From Oleiphilus messinensis (GTDB lineage Bacteria > Pseudomonadota > Gammaproteobacteria > Pseudomonadales > Oleiphilaceae): a stretch of DNA of 64,000 bases. The notes beneath the pieces were generated by a model. It did no database searches and had not been told where the DNA came from. It worked only from the letters and a program-made list of their open reading frames with translations. Below are positions 36,178 to 45,892 of this stretch, piece by piece (position 1 is the stretch's first letter; every line of letters starts with the position of its first letter). The position numbers and the translations under genes are program-made. The DNA lies in contig NZ_CP021425.1 of the NCBI RefSeq assembly GCF_002162375.1, positions 4,357,001 to 4,421,000 of the forward strand, written 5' to 3'.

Positions 36178-37746
36178 ATGCTACCAAACACCTCTAAACT
36201 AACGCTTTTGGTGTTCATTCTTAGCAGTTTCGGGCTGTTAATTTCGCCTGCTCAGGGGAATACTTCGCCTGAGCAAGCAGATTTTGCTCAAGCAATGAAA
36301 AAAGTTAAAAGCGGTGATTATGGCGAAGCAAAAACCTTGTTTTCCGCTTTGCTTGAGCAATATCCGGAAATGCATAGAGTGCGCCTTGAACTCGCTTTGG
36401 TATGCGCCAAACTGGGTGATATCGAACAAGCTCAAGCACATCTCCAGCAAGTGCTTGATCAACCCGATATACCTGTAAATGTGCAGCACAACATTGAGCG
36501 ACTGCTTGCACGACTGGAACGCAAGCAAGAACGGAAAAAGGTTAAAAACCGGCACAAAATGAAATTGATGATTGATGCTTATTATGGCTTCAACAGCAAT
36601 GTCCGATTTGGAGCTGACAACCAACTCGACCTTGTTGCAGGTGAAATCGGGGAATCCGGACTATTTGACGATTTCACACATATTACAGACGATATTCCAA
36701 TCGATTTTTTTGATGTCGAACCTCGGGATATTGCGTTGGATCCGCCACTTATCGATGAATCTGGTGTATTGGATGACTACTATGAGCAATACGTGATAAT
36801 CCATAACCCTGAATTCACACCACCTGTGGATGGTTCCAGTCTCGATGACGGCACGGGCCTAAACGACGACGGAAACTTGAACAACGATGGCAGCCAGACA
36901 CTACCGGATATTGCAGATGATGGATTTATTTTTACCGAAAATGGGTACTTTGATGCAGAGGGAAACTTTCATCCGTTTATCGACGGCTCCCAGCTTGCAC
37001 CGTCGAACAAAAAGAACAATGCTTTCGTTGAATCCAGACTGCAGCTTGAACATGAGGTACGACCTAACCTCTCAGCATTAAGATGGCGGAATCAATTTTC
37101 CCTGAAGCGAACAGAGCAACTTGAATTAAATCAATACGACGAAACCAACTATCGATTTTCCAGCACGTTAAGTTGGGATTGGACACCTTTTTTGAGAACA
37201 TCTATAGGGGCAAGTTACCGCCAGATTGAGCGCGATGTCCTTAATCTGGTGAACTACAAAGGGGTCAAAATCGAGGCGCTGTATCTACTGGACTGGGGCC
37301 TGATTGATGTCGGTTTCGATCACCTGGTCAAAGATTATCACGACGGATTGTATGACCAGTTCGACGCACGCTACAACGCCATCTCTTTGGGCTGGGGTAA
37401 ATACGTGATCGGCGACACTTTCTTTATATCCCTGCAAGGAAAATACGCTGAAAATGACAATCGCGGGAAAATCACGGATTATCAATCACAGAGTTTCGGA
37501 CTACAGGGCTTTTATCAAATCAATCCGAAATGGGATATTCAATCTGCCCTCAGCTGGATTAAATTTGACTACGACTATCTTTGGCAAGAGCAATATTTAC
37601 GGTTGAATTCCCGGCTGACGTATCACTTGGACACCAGTCTTCAATGGATTCTAAGCGCAGAACTGGCGGATCGAAACCTGACTGATGGCTTGGCAGATGA
37701 TGATCGATACATGGCCAAAATTGGTTTTCGCTGGCGCTATGACTGA
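36178..37746 (+). CDS. TPR-containing outer-membrane beta-barrel protein (SLAM/DUF560-like architecture)
   Basis: 522 residues from ATG 36178 (GAAGGA 10 nt upstream). A longer frame from 36100 would run through the stop of the preceding gene, so it is rejected. Signal peptide to about residue 28 (LLISPAQG). TPR-like helices 30-120 (AMKKVKSGDYGEAKTLFSAL), then MIDAYYGFNSNVRFG starts a beta-barrel to the end (IGFRWRYD), interrupted at about 165-280 by an Asp/Asn/Gly-rich acidic insert. The TPR plus 14-strand-like barrel resembles surface lipoprotein assembly modulators, though SLAM identity is not proven by eye. Confidence 0.65.
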   Translation: MLPNTSKLTLLVFILSSFGLLISPAQGNTSPEQADFAQAMKKVKSGDYGEAKTLFSALLEQYPEMHRVRLELALVCAKLGDIEQAQAHLQQVLDQPDIPVNVQHNIERLLARLERKQERKKVKNRHKMKLMIDAYYGFNSNVRFGADNQLDLVAGEIGESGLFDDFTHITDDIPIDFFDVEPRDIALDPPLIDESGVLDDYYEQYVIIHNPEFTPPVDGSSLDDGTGLNDDGNLNNDGSQTLPDIADDGFIFTENGYFDAEGNFHPFIDGSQLAPSNKKNNAFVESRLQLEHEVRPNLSALRWRNQFSLKRTEQLELNQYDETNYRFSSTLSWDWTPFLRTSIGASYRQIERDVLNLVNYKGVKIEALYLLDWGLIDVGFDHLVKDYHDGLYDQFDARYNAISLGWGKYVIGDTFFISLQGKYAENDNRGKITDYQSQSFGLQGFYQINPKWDIQSALSWIKFDYDYLWQEQYLRLNSRLTYHLDTSLQWILSAELADRNLTDGLADDDRYMAKIGFRWRYD

Positions 37747-37837
37747 ATGCAGGTCGATACCGAATTGACATTCTGGCTGGAACAACAGAGCTTGCAAATC
37801 AAGAAAAATCTATATTCACCAAGAAGTAGAATACTCC

Positions 37838-38590
37838 ATGAACAAACATCGACTGTTACTGGTAGAAGATGATCTCGAACTGGCTGAACTTACAGCGGAC
37901 TTTTTCCGCCGCTATGAATTCGAGTGTGAGGTCGAACACAATGGCGCCCGAGCCATTCCACGTATCCTCAGCGAACAGCCTGACCTGTTAATTCTGGATT
38001 TAATGCTGCCCGATATGGACGGCATGGAGATCTGCCGACAGGTCAAGGGAGCCTATCAGGGTAAATTGATCATGCTCACAGCCCGAACCGACACCATTGA
38101 CCAGGTCGTTGGATTGGAATTGGGGGCGGATGATTATATTCCCAAACCCGTCGAGCCCAGACTATTGCTGGCGAAAGCGCGCGCTGTACTGCGCCGGGAT
38201 CCATCCCCCCAGACGGAAAGTGATAAACCGGAGAGAGCACAGGTAAACGCTGCTTCTGGCTTGACTAATCCAAACAGCGGTTCAGATGCTTCCACCACGC
38301 TACAGATCAATCACCAGAGACGAGAAGTTTATAAATGTGGCCAACGTCTGGAACTCACAACCCCGGAATATGATTTGCTCACACTGCTTGAAGAGAACAC
38401 AGGCAACATCGTCAGTCGGGACGACATTTTTCAATCGCTCCGTGGCATGGAGTATGACGGACAAAACAGACAAGTTGATATCTTGATCTCACATCTCCGG
38501 GCCAAGCTGGAGGATGACCCAACCGACCCGAAGTTGATTAAAACAGTGAGAAGCAAAGGTTATCTCTATTTGGGGAACGCAAACGGTTGA
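37838..38590 (+). CDS. OmpR/PhoB-family response regulator
   Basis: 250 residues. Receiver with acidic pair at 10-12, Asp54 in LILDLMLPDMDGMEI, Lys in IPKPVEP. A 40-residue Ser/Thr/Asn-rich linker, then a winged-helix DNA-binding domain (TPEYDLLTLLEENTGNIVSR, recognition helix NRQVDILISHLRAKLE, wing VRSKGYLYL). DNA-binding partner of the kinase at 34153. It follows the TPR-barrel gene by 91 bp, closing the locus. Confidence 0.93.
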   Translation: MNKHRLLLVEDDLELAELTADFFRRYEFECEVEHNGARAIPRILSEQPDLLILDLMLPDMDGMEICRQVKGAYQGKLIMLTARTDTIDQVVGLELGADDYIPKPVEPRLLLAKARAVLRRDPSPQTESDKPERAQVNAASGLTNPNSGSDASTTLQINHQRREVYKCGQRLELTTPEYDLLTLLEENTGNIVSRDDIFQSLRGMEYDGQNRQVDILISHLRAKLEDDPTDPKLIKTVRSKGYLYLGNANG

Positions 38591-38616
38591 ACCGAATTTA
38601 AGTTCCCCAACAGTAA

Positions 38617-40140
38617 TTACTGCAAGTTAAAGTTAAAATTGCCGGACAGGGTTTCGCCTTCTACAGTTACCAGTTCAAATGTACCTGAGGCACTTAAGTC
38701 GCTGACAGCAGAGAGCGTCACCGAACCACTCGAGATACTTAGTCCTTCAGGGTCGGAAGCACTGCCCCCGAATTCAGCGGACTTAACATCTACACTGACC
38801 GTTTTTTGTGTACCCGTAAAATCAGGGATTGTGGCTACCGTATAGGAGCCAGGCGCAGCTTGCCCTGAGAACCGGAATTCGAAGAACACATTCGAGTTAC
38901 CATATGGACTCCGAACACTTATTGTTGTGCTCTCTGAAACCGAGTCTTCAATACCAAAGGTATTATCACTGACCATAACCTCTGAATTCACATACAAGTG
39001 ATCGCCGCAGACCCCACCACCTGTACTCACGCCACTTCGAGCACTAGACGAAAATGACAACGCCCCTAAATTGAATTCATTGCTATCAGATATTTTCAGG
39101 AATTCTACCGTGCCGTAAGTCACATCATCACAACTTAACTCCATTCGCACATGGGTATCCGAAACTTGAAAATAATTCGTTTCCAAGCTCGTGATACAAC
39201 CAAGCTGATCTTCATCAAAATCTTCTGAATCAACGAAATCTTCATCATCCAATGGCTCGTCTCCAGCTGCGTCACAACTATCAATCAAAACGCTATCACC
39301 GTTAACCGTAAACGAACTCACTGAAGTACCATTAATACTTGACTTGATTTGGGCGGAAAGTCCAGCCCCCATATCTTGTTCAAATTCAAAACCAAATTGG
39401 GTAGTAGAGCGCCAAATACCATTTTGTGCCAAGACCGCCAGCTGATCCAGAGAAATAGATGTGCCGTCTGTGCTGCCACCGTTATCCGGGTTTTCCCCGC
39501 CGTTATCAGGGTTCTCGCCACCATTATCCGGATCTTCCGAAGGAAACCCATCCAGAGTCAGTGAGAAATCAGCACCCGCTACAAAAGTTGCAGCATCGGT
39601 TAGTGCATCTACGGTCAATATCAGGTCACGAGCGCTACTGATCTGATCAAGGCTATAGGCCTTGCCTTGGGCTTCGATCTCATTAGTGAATTGAATGGCT
39701 ACCTCAGTGCGATTATCCAATGTCGCGATATCATCACCTCGAGCTCCACCGGAAATAGAAAGAGCAACCTGCCCCAATGTCACGACACCGGAATCGATTT
39801 CAGAGACCCAGAATGCCAGGCCATCTGCCTCGGCTTCCCGACCAAACATCTGTACATAGAGATTGTTAACCAGTTCCGTTGTAGACAAGTTTCCGAATCG
39901 GACCTGGTATTCTTCGGAGGTGCCAAACACGTCAATCAGGGCGCTCAGATCACCACCGTTTACATCCAGTTCCCCTGCCCAGAATGCGACGCCACCAAAA
40001 TCGCCGGGTCGCCCATAATAAGCTACATAGGCTTGCTGCACTGCAGTGATTGATGCGTCACTTGCTGCCCAACCAAACGTGGGCACGGCACTCATCATGC
40101 CAGCAATTAGCGTTGTAACTGCGAACTGTTTTCTCAACAT
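38617..40140 (-). CDS. Secreted DUF4214-domain protein
   Basis: 507 residues, signal peptide (VPTFGWA, cleavage about 26). DUF4214 follows (about 30-170): AYVAYYGRPGDFGGVAFWA and QMFGREAEADGLAFWVSEID are the twin GR-D-x-GxxxW repeats. A linker holds three DNGG(E/S) repeats (ENPDNGG), then a beta-rich C-terminal part of about 270 residues with two Cys pairs, unrecognised. AAGGAG lies 7 nt before the ATG. A paralogue at 54417 shares the DUF4214 part but not the rest. Surface or secreted adhesin-like role is a guess. Confidence 0.75.
   Translation of the reverse strand: MLRKQFAVTTLIAGMMSAVPTFGWAASDASITAVQQAYVAYYGRPGDFGGVAFWAGELDVNGGDLSALIDVFGTSEEYQVRFGNLSTTELVNNLYVQMFGREAEADGLAFWVSEIDSGVVTLGQVALSISGGARGDDIATLDNRTEVAIQFTNEIEAQGKAYSLDQISSARDLILTVDALTDAATFVAGADFSLTLDGFPSEDPDNGGENPDNGGENPDNGGSTDGTSISLDQLAVLAQNGIWRSTTQFGFEFEQDMGAGLSAQIKSSINGTSVSSFTVNGDSVLIDSCDAAGDEPLDDEDFVDSEDFDEDQLGCITSLETNYFQVSDTHVRMELSCDDVTYGTVEFLKISDSNEFNLGALSFSSSARSGVSTGGGVCGDHLYVNSEVMVSDNTFGIEDSVSESTTISVRSPYGNSNVFFEFRFSGQAAPGSYTVATIPDFTGTQKTVSVDVKSAEFGGSASDPEGLSISSGSVTLSAVSDLSASGTFELVTVEGETLSGNFNFNLQ
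39479..39541. repeat. Three 21-bp in-frame imperfect tandem repeats in the DUF4214 gene
   Basis: Units 39479-39499, 39500-39520 and 39521-39541 encode ENPDNGG-type heptads in the linker of the DUF4214 protein. The repeats differ at several third positions. Confidence 0.75.
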
Positions 40141-40341
40141 ATCTTTAACTCCTTGGTTCTATACCTGTCTACCGTATCAAACTGCTGGACGGCGTATCAT
40201 TGTACTTGTGCTCAACTACGAATATGCGTTTTTCCGTCTCAATATCCCTCATTTTTTAGCACGCGAATGCAAAATAAAAAAATACGTATCGGAACGTTAA
40301 TTTTCGGGAATTTATTGAGTAAAAAACGAAACACTGAAACA

Positions 40342-40737
40342 TCACACAGATATTCGATTTGACTCGTCGACCTGTGAGTTTAGCGTCCAGAAATCATAGA
40401 CTATGCCAATCAGAAATAAACCACCGGTGAACAGATAAATTAATCCGCTGATCCACTTGCCCATATAAAACCGATGAACACCGAACACGCCGAGAAACGT
40501 CAGCAAAATCCAGGACACCGTATAATCCAGAGGACCTTCGGTATACCGATTGTCTGCAGCCCGATCCATTGATGGAATCAAAAACAGGTCGATCAGCCAT
40601 CCAATTCCAAACAATCCAAGTGTGAAAAGCCATATTGTTCCCGTTATGGGTTTGCCAAAATAAAAGCGGTGAGAACCGGTAAATCCGAAAATCCAAAGTA
40701 CATAACCGATAGCAACAGAGTGCGTATTTTTTTCCAT
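40342..40737 (-). CDS. Double TM2-domain membrane protein
   Basis: 131 residues made of two TM2 units: GFTGSHRFYFGKPITGTIWLFTLG (FGxHRFYxGxxxxG pattern) and GVFGVHRFYMGKWISGLIYLF, each followed by GLF(x)IGxxxD(F/L). Four membrane helices. TM2 proteins are poorly understood inner-membrane proteins. AAGGAC precedes the ATG. It probably forms its own transcription unit. Confidence 0.88.
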   Translation of the reverse strand: MEKNTHSVAIGYVLWIFGFTGSHRFYFGKPITGTIWLFTLGLFGIGWLIDLFLIPSMDRAADNRYTEGPLDYTVSWILLTFLGVFGVHRFYMGKWISGLIYLFTGGLFLIGIVYDFWTLNSQVDESNRISV

Positions 40738-40797
40738 TAAATTGTCCTTAATCTGCTATTTTGCATAATAATGTACACCGTCTATTAACGGTACACC

Positions 40798-41484
40798 TCA
40801 ATTATGAGATTTTTGTGCCAGGATAATCTCACCATCATCAACTGCAGCAGCAAAGCGATGTTTCGCGCGTTCAGGACGGAGATCCAGTAATGTTCCCCCC
40901 GAGGCAAAATGTTTCATGAACACCACACCTATGCCGTAGGTCGCCGCACCGGAAACCGCCGCGATAGACGAGGCTGCAATCACTACACCGACAAAAGGCA
41001 CCATTTTCAACAGACTTCCCGCGACCACACTGGCATTCCAGCCACCGATGATACCCGCAATGATCGTCTTGACCCGCTCCTTCGAGAAAGGGACAGAATA
41101 CAGCTGACATAACTCGCGAATCATCTTGATCTCTAATCCCATAACGGCGACAAAGTCCACAATGGGAATCGGGATCAAACCTGTTGAGGCGGACAGGTAC
41201 GTGTATTTTTTGATAATTTTTTCAGCTTTTAAGACACGTTCGTCGAGTGCGCTTTCGGTCGCGCTGTCCTCAGCTGTCAACCGGGCGGCAGCTGCATCAG
41301 ACTGATTCTTTTTTGTATTTTCCAGCGATGAATTGTCTTCGTGCATTTCATGACTTTCATAGAGCCGCCGACGCGTTCGTTTAACTTTCAACGGTTCGTT
41401 CACTGATTCATCCGAAGATTCTTCCATGTCAGTTTTATTTTTCGAATCCTCGGGGATTTCACTGTTTAAATTCTCATCAGCCAT
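40798..41484 (-). CDS. DUF697-family membrane protein, coupled to parA
   Basis: 228 residues from ATG 41484, which overlaps the stop region of the ParA gene by 8 bp; the frame is open further upstream, but those residues read as the ParA gene in another frame. N-terminal 85 residues are Ser/Glu/Asp/Asn-rich and disordered with a basic patch RTRRRL. The DUF697 core (about 95-205) holds YTYLSASTGLIPIPIVDF and two hydrophobic helices (GGWNASVVAGSLLKMVPFVG, SSIAAVSGAATYGIGVVF). Some DUF697 proteins carry a GTPase domain; here it is stand-alone. Confidence 0.75.
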   Translation of the reverse strand: MADENLNSEIPEDSKNKTDMEESSDESVNEPLKVKRTRRRLYESHEMHEDNSSLENTKKNQSDAAAARLTAEDSATESALDERVLKAEKIIKKYTYLSASTGLIPIPIVDFVAVMGLEIKMIRELCQLYSVPFSKERVKTIIAGIIGGWNASVVAGSLLKMVPFVGVVIAASSIAAVSGAATYGIGVVFMKHFASGGTLLDLRPERAKHRFAAAVDDGEIILAQKSHN

Positions 41485-42439
41485 GCGCCAAACCGCCCTG
41501 AAAAAATGAATTGAGATGGAGTCTGTCTCGAGTGCAGGCATCGTAGTCCGCTTTCGCACTGCTCTTTTTGGCGCTGGCAAACACAGTCTGTTTCCGCTGC
41601 AATGCATTGGAAAATTCGCTACTGGTTCGTATTGGATTCGGCATCATGTAGTCCGGGTACCGATCTTCCAACGTTGAGGCGATATCATGGGTTAGTTTGA
41701 TGCGTCTGTCATACTTCGTATACAAAATTCGGATATCCGGTTTTGGCAGATTGAAGGTTTCACAGATTGAGGCAATTTCGTTAAGGGTTAGGGCCAACCC
41801 TTTCATCGAAAACGCATCGCTGCAAATGGGGATAACAATCGTATCTGCGGCACAGACCGTCGAGATAACCGCGGTACCCAATGAAGGAGGACAATCAATC
41901 ATCACCAAATCAAATTCGTTTAGACGCAACGTATCACATACCCCTTTTACTGCCGTTTTCTGTGCGGCAGGATTCACCAGCATCGAATCCAGCAGACCAT
42001 TTTCCAGCGATGAAGGGAGTATGTAGAACTGATTTTCAATCCGTCGCAACGATCCCATTAACATTTCATGGGGCTTTTGCCACACATCACAAAAAATAGG
42101 GTCGTCATCCTCAGGGGTTTGATCAAAGGCCAGCGAGGCTGAGGCTTGCGAATCCAGATCGAGTATACAGGTCTTGTAACCGTACTGAAGCGCCCGGGTC
42201 GCCATTGAAATACAGGATGTAGTCTTGCCAATTCCACCTTTTAAATTCATAAAGGCGATCACTTTGGAATCATACCCAAAACCAAGACGGGACAGATAAG
42301 CTCGCATCACATCCGTGGGCACGGCAACCCTTCCGCCGGACTGGGTAATCAGGTTTTGTTGCTCTTCAGTTGTGAATTCAGGATTTTTTTTTGATGACAC
42401 TAAACCCATAATTCCACCCAGTTCCGTGGTGGTCATCAT
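41477..42439 (-). CDS. ParA-family ATPase
   Basis: About 320 residues from MMTTTELGG (42439), chosen because AGG lies just before it; the frame is open to 42538 and starts at MDSTIIW or MPNTT cannot be excluded. A short HTH-like leader (VAVPTDVMRAYLSRLGFGYD) precedes the deviant Walker A KGGIGKTT, Walker A' DLDSQASAS, and the Walker B strand LVMIDCPPSLG. These ATPases position plasmids, chromosome regions or protein complexes. No ParB gene or parS palindrome was found, so a role in placing a membrane cargo, perhaps the co-encoded DUF697 protein, is inferred. Confidence 0.85.
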   Translation of the reverse strand: MMTTTELGGIMGLVSSKKNPEFTTEEQQNLITQSGGRVAVPTDVMRAYLSRLGFGYDSKVIAFMNLKGGIGKTTSCISMATRALQYGYKTCILDLDSQASASLAFDQTPEDDDPIFCDVWQKPHEMLMGSLRRIENQFYILPSSLENGLLDSMLVNPAAQKTAVKGVCDTLRLNEFDLVMIDCPPSLGTAVISTVCAADTIVIPICSDAFSMKGLALTLNEIASICETFNLPKPDIRILYTKYDRRIKLTHDIASTLEDRYPDYMMPNPIRTSSEFSNALQRKQTVFASAKKSSAKADYDACTRDRLHLNSFFQGGLAHG

Positions 42440-42570
42440 ATACCTGGAACCGTTCATTTTTGTTGTATTCGGCATTACCAACATCCGGGACGTTATAAAG
42501 ATTTGACTATCAGGCAACCAAATTATAGTCGAATCCATAACGACCGGCGGGATTTACAATCAGCAAGGGC

Positions 42571-43353
42571 TCACGGACGTCCCGTAATGGGCGTACCGGC
42601 AAGCGCCCCGCGCTCCAAGGTTATTTGATAACTCGCATCGTCTTTCTCCTGATAAATTAACCGAACAATGAGAAAGTCCCAATCCTGAGCTAACCAAACC
42701 GTAGTTTTACGACCTGGCTTATCTTCCAGTTTTTCGAACGTTAGAGTACGGAGCTTACCTACCGGAGTCACCAATGTTTCTTCGGCAACGGGACGATAGG
42801 CATAAACACGCTGGCGCTTCTTTTTGACGATGGAATATTCATAACGATCAAGCTGTACCCCCTTACACATCAAGTCCAGACGCAATTGCAACTGATGGGT
42901 CAACAGGTCATGGGATTCTGGCTCCAGGGCTATAGACCAAGGCTCTTCAGGAATTTGATTCTCTGCGCGAAAGCGCGACCAATCAAACATCAGGTGAAAA
43001 TCCTTTGAATCGCCAAGACCTTCCCGGACATAAAAATACTCTAACGGTTGTACCAATAATTTCGGGGTAAGCTGAAAACGGGAGTATTCATGAATTGCTA
43101 CGAAAAATAGCGACATATCACCGGATATTCGAAAGGTGCCATCATTTTCCACAGACAAAACCCGCTCGTTGTCGATGGGAAAACCTCGAAATCGCGCCTT
43201 GTAAGATACTTCGTAGGGTTTTATCAGGCTTCTTACTTGGGCTTCCGTGGCACAGTTACTCAGGGTGCGATCCTCTGCACTAACCGAGAGCACAAAAACG
43301 AGCAAGCACAGCCCGCCAAGATACATGCGCAAAATACGCCAGATATCTTTCAC
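42571..43353 (-). CDS. DUF3108 exported protein
   Basis: 260 residues from GTG 43353, which has GGGGAG 9 nt upstream; a TTG overlapping the PAP2 stop (43362) has no proper spacing. Signal anchor (ILRMYLGGLCLLVFVLSVSA). The mature part has the DUF3108 pattern: YEVSYKARFRGFPIDNERVL at its start and TLTFEKLEDKPGRKTTVWLA later. Periplasmic beta-rich protein; in other bacteria near lipid or phosphate genes. Last gene of a tight four-gene minus-strand operon. Confidence 0.75.
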   Translation of the reverse strand: MKDIWRILRMYLGGLCLLVFVLSVSAEDRTLSNCATEAQVRSLIKPYEVSYKARFRGFPIDNERVLSVENDGTFRISGDMSLFFVAIHEYSRFQLTPKLLVQPLEYFYVREGLGDSKDFHLMFDWSRFRAENQIPEEPWSIALEPESHDLLTHQLQLRLDLMCKGVQLDRYEYSIVKKKRQRVYAYRPVAEETLVTPVGKLRTLTFEKLEDKPGRKTTVWLAQDWDFLIVRLIYQEKDDASYQITLERGALAGTPITGRP

Positions 43354-43358
43354 CGGGA

Positions 43359-44312
43359 TCAACTCCCCGAACTTCCCATACGAGGCTGGATAACCGGTAA
43401 AACAAGATCTGCATTCAACTGGAGTGTCTTACGTTTTAAGGAAACGGGGTACCAAATATAGCTATAAAATGCCCACCCCAATGCCCCCAAACAAAACAGC
43501 TTGGCAAATGGCGAAGCTGCAGCATAGCCACCATCATGATTCCACAACGCAATTGCACAGCCGACCCAGATAAATAACAGGAATAAATGCCCCGGAATCC
43601 GCATTCCCCAATACCAATAACGGGTCGTATAGACCGCCCCGATTGTTGCGAGACCACCACCGACAGCGCCGACCAGTACATCAATGGGCCAATGAACCCC
43701 GACCATAACCCGGCTGATACCGATTAATGCCGCAGCAACGATCAGAAATACGCGGGTGGAAAGATTACGTGCGTAGTACAGCAACACGGTTGCAGTGGTA
43801 AAAATCGTGAGCGCATGACCCGACGGAAAGCTGTGTTTTTTGAAGGCTGGCCCGATAATGTAAAATATCTCTGGATCAAGCATATAGGCGGGGCGGAAAG
43901 CATCCACCAGCTGTTTAAGACTGTGGGTAAAGAGCGTGCCATAGATCGCGGCAAGAAAAACCACCCACGCCAAATGCGGATTCGACCGAGCGAAAAACAA
44001 GACGATCACCAGACAAAACAGGGCATCCCCCATAAACGTAATGACTTGCCAATCCTCGTTATTCAGCAGAACGCCCCAACTGTTGATCGTCAAGAATCCC
44101 CAGTGGTACCCATGAGTGAGCATGAATGTAATCGCCATGAAGAAACTGATGACCATTGTTCGCTTGATCAACGTAATACGTGCTTCGTTTATCTTGCGAT
44201 TCAATCTGCGGCTTGCCTCCAAATCCCCTGCTAATCGGGCGCTATCAAGCCAGTCGGAACATAGTTGCTGAAGCATATGCCACTTGCGCCTCAATGTAGC
44301 TTGGTAAAGCAT
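43359..44312 (-). CDS. PAP2-family membrane phosphatase
   Basis: 317 residues, about six membrane helices. The three PAP2 motifs are present: KQLVDAFRP, FPSGHALT, and SRVMVGVHWPIDV. Such enzymes remove phosphate from lipid A, undecaprenyl pyrophosphate or phosphatidyl lipids at the outer face of the inner membrane. ATG overlaps the GT39 stop by 1 bp (TAATG). An LpxE/LpxF-like or BacA-type role fits the operon; motif reading does not decide. Confidence 0.88.
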   Translation of the reverse strand: MLYQATLRRKWHMLQQLCSDWLDSARLAGDLEASRRLNRKINEARITLIKRTMVISFFMAITFMLTHGYHWGFLTINSWGVLLNNEDWQVITFMGDALFCLVIVLFFARSNPHLAWVVFLAAIYGTLFTHSLKQLVDAFRPAYMLDPEIFYIIGPAFKKHSFPSGHALTIFTTATVLLYYARNLSTRVFLIVAAALIGISRVMVGVHWPIDVLVGAVGGGLATIGAVYTTRYWYWGMRIPGHLFLLFIWVGCAIALWNHDGGYAAASPFAKLFCLGALGWAFYSYIWYPVSLKRKTLQLNADLVLPVIQPRMGSSGS

Positions 44313-45892
44313 TATTGTTGCTCCCTGATTTTAATCAATCGGATTCCACCTTCACTGAATAGCAATTCCTGTTGTGACTCAGGATAAAGCCGATTCAAAC
44401 GTTCAAGCTTATCAACCCGCGTAAAGGCTAACTCACCCGGTTCAGGTTCCCGTCGTGGCGTTATATCCCCTAAATAAACACTGAAGCTCGGCATATTAAT
44501 TTCGAAAGCCACCGTATTCTCATCATACTGCCGGGCCACTAGAGCCGCTTTTTTCACTGGGGTCTGAACCACGTTAGCGATTACCGGCGCAACGACCATT
44601 GAAAGTAGAACACTTTGCATAAATCCACACAGCAGCAACTTCTGCCAGAGCTGGATATTCTTTGCCCAAACCAGATAAACGAACAGCCCCCCACTCAGTA
44701 ACAACAGAATTTTATAGTCCGTGCCTAACTTGATCATCGCTTCCGTCAACAACTCATGTTCGTATGCTCTATCAGTGTATGGCAGGGCGAGTGAAACGCC
44801 CCAGGGCAGCGCAATGAGCAGCAATAGAAACAAAGCAAATGGCAAGAGCGCTAACCAACGGTTAGTCAGGCCCTGAATATGATGTGCCATGAGAATAAAT
44901 AAGGGTGTCCCACCATAGAGCAAGTAATGCGGCAACTGCGTTTGGGACACAGAGAAGAATAAAAATACAACCCCGAACCATATCGCGAGATATTGGGAGA
45001 GCGGCTCTTGAACAATGGCTCGAAAACGAACAAACAACTGCCAACAAAGTCCAGTGTAGGGAAGCAATATCACTGGCAGTATCGCAAGGTAGTAAAACGG
45101 ATTCCCACCATGTCCGTGCATGGTGCCCGCAAATCGGCCAATATTGTGCACCCCCAGGAAATGCATAAAAAACGCCCCACCCTGTTCGAACCAAACGGCA
45201 ACACACCAGGGTAATATCACTGCCAACAATACCAACCAGCCCCGGTAGAACAATACGGCCTGCAACCAGACTCGACCAGCGCCGTTAATCAGACAGTAAA
45301 TCAGACTAATCAGCAATGGAAAAAATATCGCAACGGGCCCTTTTGTCAGCACACCCAGGGCCATCCAAAAGTAGATTCGATACAGTATTTTTCGATCGCT
45401 ACTTTTAAGATATCGATATATATCGAGCAAAGTCAGTGAAAGTACCAGATTCAGCAATGCATCTGCGGTTGCCGCGCGGCCGATAATGGTCACTATCAGT
45501 GAGGTGGTAAAAATCAGTACGGCAATTTTCGCCTTTTCAACGTTAAGAATCTCTCTTGCAAAAGTGAAAATAGCCCACGCCCATGCCGTTGCGGCTAGTG
45601 CAGAGGGAAGACGATAGGCAAATTCATTATTACCAAAACAGGTAACACTGAGCGCCTGTAACCAGTACACCAGGATTGGCTTATCGTAACGTGGCTCACC
45701 ATTGAGATAGGTGGCGGAAAAATTACCAGAGGCCAACATCTCCCGCGTTGCCTCTGAAAATGCCCCCTCATCCAGGTCAAAAAGCGGAACGTTCCAGTTA
45801 TTGGCGAAAAAGCCAACGACAACACACAACAACAGAAACCAGGATGTGGTCAACCAGCGATCAGCATGTAGCTCCAATCGGGCTGTTGTCAT
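44312..45892 (-). CDS. GT39-family (ArnT/PMT-like) membrane glycosyltransferase
   Basis: 526 residues, many membrane helices. The N-terminal FDLDEGAFSEATREML carries the Asp-Glu catalytic pair of PMT/ArnT enzymes, which use a polyprenyl-phosphate sugar on the periplasmic side. A soluble C-terminal tail (about 480-526) is present. Overlaps the GT2 gene by ATGA. A paralogue at 50712 lies on the other side of lptFG. Probable job: transfer of the sugar made by the GT2 enzyme to lipid A or another envelope acceptor. Confidence 0.9.
   Translation of the reverse strand: MTTARLELHADRWLTTSWFLLLCVVVGFFANNWNVPLFDLDEGAFSEATREMLASGNFSATYLNGEPRYDKPILVYWLQALSVTCFGNNEFAYRLPSALAATAWAWAIFTFAREILNVEKAKIAVLIFTTSLIVTIIGRAATADALLNLVLSLTLLDIYRYLKSSDRKILYRIYFWMALGVLTKGPVAIFFPLLISLIYCLINGAGRVWLQAVLFYRGWLVLLAVILPWCVAVWFEQGGAFFMHFLGVHNIGRFAGTMHGHGGNPFYYLAILPVILLPYTGLCWQLFVRFRAIVQEPLSQYLAIWFGVVFLFFSVSQTQLPHYLLYGGTPLFILMAHHIQGLTNRWLALLPFALFLLLLIALPWGVSLALPYTDRAYEHELLTEAMIKLGTDYKILLLLSGGLFVYLVWAKNIQLWQKLLLCGFMQSVLLSMVVAPVIANVVQTPVKKAALVARQYDENTVAFEINMPSFSVYLGDITPRREPEPGELAFTRVDKLERLNRLYPESQQELLFSEGGIRLIKIREQQ

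Noticed and set aside
39479-39541. Possible CRISPR-like repeats
   Set aside because: The units are in frame in a coding gene and have no spacers.
42439-42570. parS site or ParB gene near parA
   Set aside because: No 14-16 bp palindrome of parS type and no ParB-like ORF adjacent.
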